DNA from: an uncultured Bacteroidota bacterium
GTDB lineage: Bacteria > Bacteroidota > Bacteroidia > Chitinophagales > Chitinophagaceae
Reading direction: 5' to 3'
DNA: 7,193 nt
NCBI GenBank assembly: GCA_903933995.1
Contig: CAIZMD010000401.1
Coordinates: forward strand, 1-7,193
Shown here: positions 1-6,073 of the stretch, in pieces
Layout of the letters: every line of letters starts with the position of its first letter
How positions within the stretch are numbered: the stretch's first letter is position 1
The notes under the pieces: generated by a model
Seen by the model: only the letters and a program-made list of their open reading frames with translations
Databases searched by the model: none
Told to the model about the DNA's origin: nothing
Translations under genes and position numbers: made by a program

Positions 1-1135
1 GTTTTAGGGTATGCAAAAAGCTTTCATACACATCATTGATCCGAATAATATCGTAAGGGTTCTCCAAGTTTTTGCTGAGTGCTACTGCATCGTCTACTGA
101 ATGTTCTGTGCTATAGGGCGATGGCAAAAGAATGGCGCGCACATTGTCTTTTCCCAATGCATCACAAGCAAGTGCTAAGGTTACTGCTGAATCAATACCA
201 CCAGATGAACCTAGTATGGCTTTGGTGAATCCCATTTTTTGAAAATAGTCTCGAATACCCAAAATCAACGCATCATAGACTTGTGCAATATTTAATTCTG
301 GTTCCAGAGTTGCTGGATTCAATTCTTTGTCTGGGACCCTACTGGCTGGTTCAATAATGGTTGCATCAAGCGTACCATCACTATTTAAAACAACGCTATC
401 AAGTGCTTCTTCAAAGAGGGGGAAGGCCTTACACAAATTAGCGTCCTTATCAAAAATCATAGAAGAGCCATCAAATACAATCTCTGTTTGAGAACCTACT
501 GCATTGCAATAGAACATGGGGATTTTGTATTTGAGTACATTGGCCTTGATCACTGATTTTCTATCCTCGTCATGGGTATAATCAAAAGGAGAAGCGCTCA
601 GGTTCAACATTAGATCAGGTGCCTGTTCCATTAAGTGGTCCATGGGACAAATGCGATAAAGCGGATTATCTCCCATATTCCAAATGTCTTCACAAATAGT
701 GATGGCCAATTTCTTTCCCTTGAATGGCACTACTTTCCATTCAAATGCGGGTTCAAAATATCGGTACTCGTCAAAAACATCATAAGTGGGTAGCAGGGTT
801 TTGTGAATCTCTGCTTTAACTTCTTTTTCATACAAAAAGAATGCGGCGTTAAAAAGGTCCTTTCCCCTTAGTTGGGTATTCCTAACTGGGGCGCCTACAA
901 GCACCCCAATAGTATCTGCGTGTTCCTTGATACGGTTAATAGACTCCTGACACTTTGCAAGAAAATCGTTGAATTCCACAAAATCCCTAGCGGGATATCC
1001 GCAGACACTCATTTCGCTAAACAGAATTAAATCGCCACCGGCAGCTTTTGCGGTTTCAATGGCTTCTATAATCTTGTTGGTATTGTAGTCAAAATTGCCA
1101 ATATGGTAATTTTGCTGGGCCAGGAAAATCTTCAT
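1..1135 (-). CDS. nadE: Glutamine-dependent NAD+ synthetase (partial, C-terminus cut by window edge)
   Basis: Cytoplasmic enzyme of the last step of NAD+ synthesis: it amidates nicotinic acid adenine dinucleotide using ATP and ammonia released from glutamine. The reading frame starts at the ATG at 1135-1133 and stays open for 378 codons to the left edge. Residues 1 to about 265 form a nitrilase-type glutaminase domain with the expected Glu-Lys-Cys triad: E41 in LFSEMSVCGYP, K112 in EIHKTLLP and C148 in TICEDIW. Residues from about 280 begin the synthetase domain, whose ATP-binding P-loop is SSGGIDSA at 310-317, followed by LLPSPYSTEHS. Two-domain bacterial NadE proteins of this type are usually near 540 residues, so roughly 160 residues are missing. 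The start is chosen because the nitrilase fold begins at once with MKIFLAQQNYHIGNF. It is divergent from gldB. Family assignment is firm. Confidence 0.96.
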   Translation of the reverse strand, partial: MKIFLAQQNYHIGNFDYNTNKIIEAIETAKAAGGDLILFSEMSVCGYPARDFVEFNDFLAKCQESINRIKEHADTIGVLVGAPVRNTQLRGKDLFNAAFFLYEKEVKAEIHKTLLPTYDVFDEYRYFEPAFEWKVVPFKGKKLAITICEDIWNMGDNPLYRICPMDHLMEQAPDLMLNLSASPFDYTHDEDRKSVIKANVLKYKIPMFYCNAVGSQTEIVFDGSSMIFDKDANLCKAFPLFEEALDSVVLNSDGTLDATIIEPASRVPDKELNPATLEPELNIAQVYDALILGIRDYFQKMGFTKAILGSSGGIDSAVTLALACDALGKDNVRAILLPSPYSTEHSVDDAVALSKNLENPYDIIRINDVYESFLHTLK

Positions 1136-1143
1136 AGGGCGAA

Positions 1144-1176
1144 TTTCACGAATTATTGGCAATGAGGCTTATTTTG
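1144..1176 (+). promoter_or_regulatory. Candidate promoter for gldB
   Basis: TTTC (1144-1147) and, 21 bases later, TTATTTTG (1169-1176) resemble the Bacteroidota pair TTTG / TAnnTTTG with one mismatch in each element. It would overlap the 5' leader of nadE in the divergent gap and leave a leader of roughly 50 bases before gldB. Weak evidence. Confidence 0.25.
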
Positions 1177-1191
1177 TGGGGCAACAATTTC

Positions 1192-1226
1192 CAAAACTGG
1201 TTGTTTCAATCATTCCAATACTCAAA
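1192..1226 (-). promoter_or_regulatory. Candidate promoter for nadE
   Basis: On the minus strand, TTTG (1226-1223) lies 23 bases upstream of CAGTTTTG (1199-1192), which differs from the Bacteroidota -7 box TAnnTTTG at one defined base. Transcription would start about 50 bases before the nadE ATG. The pattern is short and AT-rich, so chance matches are likely; this is inference from consensus only. Confidence 0.3.
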
Positions 1227-1234
1227 AGCCAATA

Positions 1235-2236
1235 ATGAAGTGGATCCCAATTTGCCTTTTACTACTGTTTTTTCTGGGCTGTAAGACAAAGCCAGCAGCA
1301 CCTGATGTTTCAAAAATTCCTGTGAAACTCAAACTGCAACGTTTTGAAGACGCTTTTTTTGGCTTAGATAGTATGCATTTAGAAGAGGCTTTGAATGAAC
1401 TAGAAAGGAAGTATCCCGGTTTTGCCAAGGATTTTATCTTCAATATCATGGGCACTACCCCGTCAACTGCGGCTGTAGATATCAAATCATTTAGCAGCAG
1501 TTATCGCCCAATGTACGATTCTGTAAAAAAGCATTTTGCCAATTTTCAACCTGTGGCCGATCAGGTAGAAATGGGGCTGAAATATGTGAAGTATTATTTT
1601 CCCAATTATGCCGTACCTACCAATCTAGTCACTTTTATTGGGCCCATCAATAGCTATGGGAATATCATTACTACCGATGCCCTTGCAGTAGGATTGCAAT
1701 TGTATATGGGTAAAGACTATGCTTTGTATAAAACAGATATGGGGCAACAGTTATATCCCAGCTATTTGTCTAATAGATTTGAACAGGCTTATATACCAAT
1801 TAATTGCATGAATAATATTATTGAAGATCTCTATCCTAATAAAAGTTTGGGCACGGCATTGGTAGATCAATTGGTAGAAACTGGTAAAAGACAATACGTA
1901 CTGGATCATTTACTACCCAGTACTGCAGATAGTTTAAAACTGGGGTTTTCTGGACAACAAGTAGTAGACTGTAACAATAACGAAAGCAATATTTGGGCCT
2001 TTTTTATTCAAAACAATTTATTGTATGTAACTGAGCCAGAGATAACCAAAGAGTATATGAATGAGGGGCCCAATACCCCTGCTTTAGGGTCTAATTTCCC
2101 TGGCTTTATTGGCAAATTTGTAGGATGGAAAATAGTGCAGAAATACATGGACAATCATCCTGATCTGGATTTGGCCAAGTTAATGGAAACCCCTGCTAGG
2201 AAAATTTTTGAAGAAGCCAAATACAAACCAAGATAA
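1235..2236 (+). CDS. gldB: GldB-family lipoprotein
   Basis: A 333-residue envelope lipoprotein. Residues 1-16 are a short lipoprotein signal, with a Leu/Phe-rich core ending in FFLGC, so C16 would be the lipidated first residue of the mature protein. The residues after it (KTKPAAPD) lack the acidic cluster linked to surface export in some Bacteroidota, so a periplasm-facing position is more likely (inference). The following stretch, with an RFEDAFFGLDSMHLEEALNE-type N-terminus, a KYPGFAKDF segment and a C-terminal GKFVGWKIVQKYM helix, matches my memory of the GldB family. GldB is needed for gliding in Flavobacterium johnsoniae but related proteins also occur in non-gliders; its molecular role is not settled. 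No HExxH metal site is present. gldC, which follows gldB in F. johnsoniae, is absent here. The gene probably shares a transcript with the one 55 bp downstream. The start is set by the signal peptide; no Shine-Dalgarno sequence is visible. Confidence 0.88.
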   Translation: MKWIPICLLLLFFLGCKTKPAAPDVSKIPVKLKLQRFEDAFFGLDSMHLEEALNELERKYPGFAKDFIFNIMGTTPSTAAVDIKSFSSSYRPMYDSVKKHFANFQPVADQVEMGLKYVKYYFPNYAVPTNLVTFIGPINSYGNIITTDALAVGLQLYMGKDYALYKTDMGQQLYPSYLSNRFEQAYIPINCMNNIIEDLYPNKSLGTALVDQLVETGKRQYVLDHLLPSTADSLKLGFSGQQVVDCNNNESNIWAFFIQNNLLYVTEPEITKEYMNEGPNTPALGSNFPGFIGKFVGWKIVQKYMDNHPDLDLAKLMETPARKIFEEAKYKPR

Positions 2237-2291
2237 AACTTAAAAAAGCAACCGAATAGCTAATTCAACCGTTTAGGAAATTGAAAATCTA

Positions 2292-3983
2292 ATGCCCTTG
2301 TTAGAGAAATTGACATACAAAATCCAAACCAAACTGTTTTTTCTGTTTGTAGCAGCTATTTGCTATTTGCCAGCCAAGGCACAATTGCCTACTGCTAGTT
2401 TTCATAGTTTGCCAGATTCTGTAATCAACAACCCCTCTTTTATAACTGCTTTTGGTAATAAGCTATTGTTTTTAGAAATAGGCAATACCAATGCCGTAAG
2501 TCTTTGCAGTTTTAATACAAATATGGAATTGTTAGAAAAGAAGAGAATGCCTTCAGAATTTCTGCGTTCTAGGTATCATCTGATTAAAACAGATAGTAGC
2601 CTGCAGTTCCTTTTTTATTTTAGGTATAATGATTCCATGTACATGAACTTACTAGAAATGGATCAGGCATTGAATCTCAAGCCCATTAAGCGTTCAGGAT
2701 TTCCTTTGCCAGATCAAAGAAGAAGCAGGTATGATCTGGTAACCAATGAGCACCAAAGCTATTTTCTTTTTTACCATGTTTGGGTGTATAATCAGGATTC
2801 CGCATTTTTATTTGGTCATTTAACCAATAGGAACTTAGACCTGAAAAAAGAAATTGCTTATACTTTTTCTTTTAAACAAGAATTGGATACCGTTAGCAAC
2901 CTTCTATTAGATTCCTATGGAAATATCCATTTATTGGTCTATGATAAACCCATGAATTATAGACTCTCCAGTAGTTTGAATATTCATACAGTTCCTTTTG
3001 ATAGTGATGAAATGATTACTGAATCATTTTCTTTTCAGAAAAAGAAAATTCTGGGATTATTACCCTTAGAAGATAGTAGCAAAAAACAAATCAAATTAGG
3101 GGGATTGTTTTTAGAAGGTCATTTAAAAAACACGGAAGGGGTCATGCATATTAGCATGCCTGTTACTAGAGGTAATGGGTTGGATTATAAATTATATGCT
3201 TTTCAGCAAATGGCTTTACAGCATTTAGAAAAACAAAGTCCCAGAAAACCTTATAGAATGCTCAACGGCCTAAAACCTAGTTTTCTATTAAGAGAAGATG
3301 GAAAGATTAGGTTGGTAGCTGAATTGCCAGCTTTTAATTATGGTTACACCGATACTACCGGAAATTACCAAAGAAGTTTGTCAAGACTAAGATTTGGAGA
3401 AGCTGCTACCACTAATGTAGAAGACTTGAGAAGACTGAATGCTGCAAACCAGAATCAGATTGTGTCTCCCAATACAACAGGCGTTGGTAGGGGGAATAGA
3501 AATTCAAGACAGGCAAGCTCTAACAATATTCCCTTATTTGATGCGTCTTCCATGCTCAATCCCAATAATAATTTTAGGGAATTCAGGCCAACAAGTCCCG
3601 TTAAATTTAGGGCCATGTCATCTAGGTCACCTAGGTATTATTCTTTTAATTTAAGCGGTCAAGGAGATTGGTTGGGCTATCAGCAAAAAGGGTTGGATGA
3701 ATTTTATAATGAAGTCTATAACATGCATTTGCCTGTTCAATTAGGAGGTGAGTTTTATTTGGTGGCTTATGGCGCTAGTAAAGACGATACCCCTTTTCCT
3801 GTGCTGATTGGGTATGAACAAGACAAGCCTTTTTTAATTCCTTTGACAAAGGATCCCAAATTAGAGGGAATTAGATTTCACCAGTTTCAGAAAATTTCTT
3901 CCAATAGTTATATGGGCATTTACACAAAAGAGCAAACAGACTTACTGGGTGTGATGATATTGTCCGTTCCTGAAAAAAATTAG
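2292..3983 (+). CDS. Secreted protein of unknown function next to gldB
   Basis: I do not recognise a named family for this 563-residue protein. It has a Sec signal peptide: a basic start (K6, K10, K14), a hydrophobic core LFFLFVAAICYL and a likely signal peptidase I cut after AKA at residue 30. There is no lipobox cysteine and no later membrane segment, so the mature protein should be periplasmic or exported. Residues 50-375 and 455-563 are beta-rich, with recurring strand pairs of the form hydrophobic-aromatic strand, polar turn, second strand (for example LQFLFYFRYND, SYFLFYHVWVYNQD, NIHLLVYDKP, EFYLVAYGASKDD), which would suit a beta-propeller; this is inference. Residues about 383-448 form an Asn/Ser/Arg-rich, probably disordered insert. 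I saw no C-terminal sorting domain. It lies 55 bp after gldB with no terminator between them, suggesting cotranscription, and its stop codon overlaps that of apaG on the other strand. Confidence 0.85.
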   Translation: MPLLEKLTYKIQTKLFFLFVAAICYLPAKAQLPTASFHSLPDSVINNPSFITAFGNKLLFLEIGNTNAVSLCSFNTNMELLEKKRMPSEFLRSRYHLIKTDSSLQFLFYFRYNDSMYMNLLEMDQALNLKPIKRSGFPLPDQRRSRYDLVTNEHQSYFLFYHVWVYNQDSAFLFGHLTNRNLDLKKEIAYTFSFKQELDTVSNLLLDSYGNIHLLVYDKPMNYRLSSSLNIHTVPFDSDEMITESFSFQKKKILGLLPLEDSSKKQIKLGGLFLEGHLKNTEGVMHISMPVTRGNGLDYKLYAFQQMALQHLEKQSPRKPYRMLNGLKPSFLLREDGKIRLVAELPAFNYGYTDTTGNYQRSLSRLRFGEAATTNVEDLRRLNAANQNQIVSPNTTGVGRGNRNSRQASSNNIPLFDASSMLNPNNNFREFRPTSPVKFRAMSSRSPRYYSFNLSGQGDWLGYQQKGLDEFYNEVYNMHLPVQLGGEFYLVAYGASKDDTPFPVLIGYEQDKPFLIPLTKDPKLEGIRFHQFQKISSNSYMGIYTKEQTDLLGVMILSVPEKN

Positions 3984-4002
3984 TTGTTCTTGAAAGGAAC
4001 AA
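3973..4002 (-). terminator. Weak candidate intrinsic terminator of apaG
   Basis: Read on the minus strand, an inverted repeat of six pairs (4002-3997 with 3989-3984, TTGTTC and GAACAA, loop of 7) is followed after four bases by seven T residues (3979-3973). The stem has only two G-C pairs, so it would be weak. The hairpin lies inside the last codons of apaG and the T-tract lies inside the last codons of the converging gene. Confidence 0.4.
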
Positions 4003-4366
4003 TCATGTCAAAAGAGGGAATATTAACTTTAAAAGTTTCTTTGTTGTGTTGGTTCTCCATGAGGTAAGTGCCGTGCATTCTACCCATTTCAGTCTTCAAA
4101 TTACAGCCACTCACGTATTGATAGGTTTCACCTGGTTTAAGAACAGGTTGAATGCCAATTACGCCTTCCCCTTCTACTTCACGGTGTTCACCATTGCTAT
4201 CAAAAATAAACCAATGTCTTCTGAGTAGCTTAACTGTAAAATTGTTGTGGTTCTCAATGGTAATGCGGTAAGCGAACATGAATTCCTGATTCAGCGGATT
4301 GCTGTAATCGGATTGGTAGAAGATCTCTACGCTGATTTCAACGCCTTCGGAAATCTTAGATATCAT
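3980..4366 (-). CDS. apaG: ApaG domain protein (DUF525)
   Basis: A complete 128-residue protein, the usual size for stand-alone ApaG. It is a small, single-domain protein with an immunoglobulin/fibronectin-like beta sandwich, without signal peptide, so presumably cytoplasmic. Family hallmarks seen: FAYRITIEN (31-39), VKLLRRHWFIFDSNG (45-59), the GxGxxG motif as G66, G68 and G71 within VEGEGVIGIQP, the LKPGETYQYVSG turn (76-87), and GRMHGTYLM (95-103). ApaG is sometimes annotated as a Co2+/Mg2+ efflux protein after Salmonella CorD, but the biochemical function is uncertain. In Escherichia coli it sits between ksgA and apaH; here neither is nearby and it appears monocistronic. It starts at 4366, just before the MISKISEGVEISVEIFYQ strand, and its TAA stop shares bases with the stop of the gene converging on it. 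No good promoter match was seen upstream. Confidence 0.95.
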   Translation of the reverse strand: MISKISEGVEISVEIFYQSDYSNPLNQEFMFAYRITIENHNNFTVKLLRRHWFIFDSNGEHREVEGEGVIGIQPVLKPGETYQYVSGCNLKTEMGRMHGTYLMENQHNKETFKVNIPSFDMIVPFKNN

Positions 4367-4460
4367 GGGTTAGCCGCTTTTAGTAAATGTATGAAATTGG
4401 TTCAAATAAGTTTGTAAAAATGCAGGAAAGGTATCTAGCCTGTTTTTGAGTGTTTTAGAT

Positions 4461-4476
4461 GTTAAACGCGGTTAAC
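4461..4476. promoter_or_regulatory. 16-bp near-palindrome, possible operator
   Basis: GTTAAACGCGGTTAAC is symmetrical at seven of its eight base pairs; only positions 6 and 11 break the symmetry. Further TTAA-core hexamers follow at 4485-4490 (ATTAAC), 4493-4498 (ATTAAC) and 4520-4525 (GTTAAT). The site is 45 bases upstream of the -7 box of the isocitrate dehydrogenase gene and 95 bases from the apaG start, in the divergent gap. A dimeric regulator could bind here; which regulator and which gene it serves cannot be told from the sequence. Confidence 0.4.
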
Positions 4477-4500
4477 ATTATTTTATTAACAGATTAACGA

Positions 4501-4529
4501 TTTTCCTATGCTACCAAGTGTTAATTTTG
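4501..4529 (+). promoter_or_regulatory. Predicted promoter of the isocitrate dehydrogenase gene
   Basis: TAATTTTG at 4522-4529 is an exact match to the Bacteroidota -7 consensus TAnnTTTG. TTTT at 4501-4504 is a partial match to the -33 TTTG element, with a spacer of 17. Transcription would begin near 4535, giving a leader of about 14 bases. The leader is A-rich without a Shine-Dalgarno sequence, as is common in this phylum. Confidence 0.55.
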
Positions 4530-4548
4530 CGCCATAAAACAAAGACTT

Positions 4549-6003
4549 ATGACAAAAATAGCTGTAGCCAAAGGCGATGGTATAGGACCGGAAATCATGG
4601 ATGCCGTTTTAGGCATTTTTGAAGCAGCCAAAGTACCCCTTCAATATGAAGTGGTTGACATGGGCAAATGGGTTTTTGACAAAGGCTATAGCAATGGAAT
4701 GACTCCTGAAGCACAGGAAACCATTGAGTCATTGGGTATTTTGTTCAAAGGTCCCATGGAAACCCCCAAGGGTAAGGGTGTGAAAAGCGTGAATGTAACT
4801 GCACGTAAAACCTGGAATACCTATGCCAACAAACGTACCTTTCAAACCCTTCACGGAGTAGATACGGTTTTTAGTAAGGCCGGAATTCCTATTGATATTA
4901 CCATTGTTCGCGAAAATATTGAAGATACTTATGGCGGGATTGAGCATATGCTAACCCATGATGTAGCCCTTGGAAGAAGATTTATTACTCGTCCAGGATC
5001 CCTTCAGGTGATTAAGTATGCCTTTGAAATGGCCAAGAAAAAAGGTGCTCGTAGAATTACCTGCGGACACAAGTCCAATATCATGAAAATCACTGATGGA
5101 CTGTTCTTAGAAGTGTTTCATGAAGTGGCCAAAGAATATCCTGAGTTAAAAGCCGATGACGTTATTGTAGATGACCTCTGCATGAAGTTAGTATCTAGAC
5201 CTGATTTATTTGATGTAGTAGTCTTGACCAATTTACAGGGCGATATCGTTAGTGACTTATGTGCTGGATTGGTTGGTGGACTTGGCTTTGCGCCTTCTGC
5301 CAATATTGGAGATCATATTTCAATTTTTGAAGCCGTACACGGAACAGCTCCAGATATTGCTGGTAAAAATATTGCCAATCCAACTGCTTTATTGCTAAGT
5401 GGATTTGGCATGTTGCGTCACTTGGGTTTGATGGAAACATCGGCCATGATTGAAAATGCTTTGTTATATACTTTGGAAAGCGGTGTTCATACGGGTGATT
5501 TTGGTGACAGGTCTACAGCTTCTTTAAGCACTACAGAATTTGCTGCTGCTATCATTAGCAATTTTGGAAAATTACCGGCTAATAATCCCAAACCAGCCAT
5601 TGCCAATCATTATGTAACGCCTACCCATTTTAAATTAGAGAAAAATCCTATGTTAGAAAGCATAGAGATGGGGCAGGAAGAAATTGTTGGGGTAGACTTA
5701 TTTATTGAGAGTAATGAGCAACCAACCATTCTTGCTGATAAAATGCTAAAACATACTTTGGATATTTTCAAATTAGTAACTATCAGTAATAGGGGAACCC
5801 AAGTTTGGCCCAAAGGATCGGTATTTACCAATCTGGTTAATCAGTATCGCTGCCGCTTTGAAAGTGTTGGTGATCTGCCTGTTACACAGGTAGATGTTTT
5901 GGAATTGTACAAAAGGGTGATGCAGGATTATAAGGTATGTTCAACAGAATTGTTAAACATGTGGGATGGTAAAAAGGCCTATAGTCTGGCTCAAGGACAG
6001 TAA
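4549..6003 (+). CDS. icd: Isocitrate dehydrogenase, Thermus-type long form, predicted NAD+-dependent
   Basis: Cytoplasmic TCA-cycle enzyme that oxidises and decarboxylates isocitrate to 2-oxoglutarate; 484 residues. The decarboxylating dehydrogenase core covers about 1-345: GDGIGPE (9-15), substrate residues S80, N82 and R86 in KSVNVTAR, R121 and Y128 in RENIEDTYGGIEH, catalytic K175 in HKSNIMK, metal ligands D208, D232 and D236 (the latter two in GDIVSD), and the cofactor loop HGTAPDIAGKN from H264. About 140 extra C-terminal residues, including VGVDLFIESN and ISNRGTQVW..YRCRF, match the extension of the Thermus thermophilus enzyme as I recall it. Unlike NADP enzymes, which have Lys-Tyr in the cofactor loop, this one has D269-I270, the pair typical of NAD+ enzymes. 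Isopropylmalate or tartrate dehydrogenase is unlikely because of the length and C-terminal domain. A -7 box 20 bases before the ATG supports this start. The gene symbol is by function. Confidence 0.94.
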   Translation: MTKIAVAKGDGIGPEIMDAVLGIFEAAKVPLQYEVVDMGKWVFDKGYSNGMTPEAQETIESLGILFKGPMETPKGKGVKSVNVTARKTWNTYANKRTFQTLHGVDTVFSKAGIPIDITIVRENIEDTYGGIEHMLTHDVALGRRFITRPGSLQVIKYAFEMAKKKGARRITCGHKSNIMKITDGLFLEVFHEVAKEYPELKADDVIVDDLCMKLVSRPDLFDVVVLTNLQGDIVSDLCAGLVGGLGFAPSANIGDHISIFEAVHGTAPDIAGKNIANPTALLLSGFGMLRHLGLMETSAMIENALLYTLESGVHTGDFGDRSTASLSTTEFAAAIISNFGKLPANNPKPAIANHYVTPTHFKLEKNPMLESIEMGQEEIVGVDLFIESNEQPTILADKMLKHTLDIFKLVTISNRGTQVWPKGSVFTNLVNQYRCRFESVGDLPVTQVDVLELYKRVMQDYKVCSTELLNMWDGKKAYSLAQGQ

Positions 6004-6073
6004 GGGGCGTTTTTTTAGCATCATTCTCATTTTTAACGTAATTTCACGGCTCATTTAAAAGAGCAATCGAATT

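Noticed and set aside
1222..1485. 87-codon minus-strand frame at the start of gldB
   Set aside because: It is antisense to the signal peptide and N-terminal domain of gldB, and has no recognisable motif.
3439..3654. 71-codon plus-strand frame in another register
   Set aside because: It lies inside the unknown secreted protein gene, across its low-complexity insert, with no sign of its own translation start.
4046..4228. 60-codon plus-strand frame
   Set aside because: It lies wholly opposite apaG, whose protein motifs are unmistakable.
4403..4410. CTTATTTG on the minus strand as a -7 box for apaG
   Set aside because: It has the TTTG part but lacks the TA, and nothing upstream resembles a -33 element.
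5975..6016. Possible intrinsic terminator after the isocitrate dehydrogenase gene (GGGGCG then seven T)
   Set aside because: The T-run is clear, but I could only build stems of three or four interrupted pairs upstream of it.
6039..6046. TAATTTCA as a -7 box for the E2 gene
   Set aside because: It has two mismatches to TAnnTTTG in the conserved TTTG part and no -33 element at a fitting distance.
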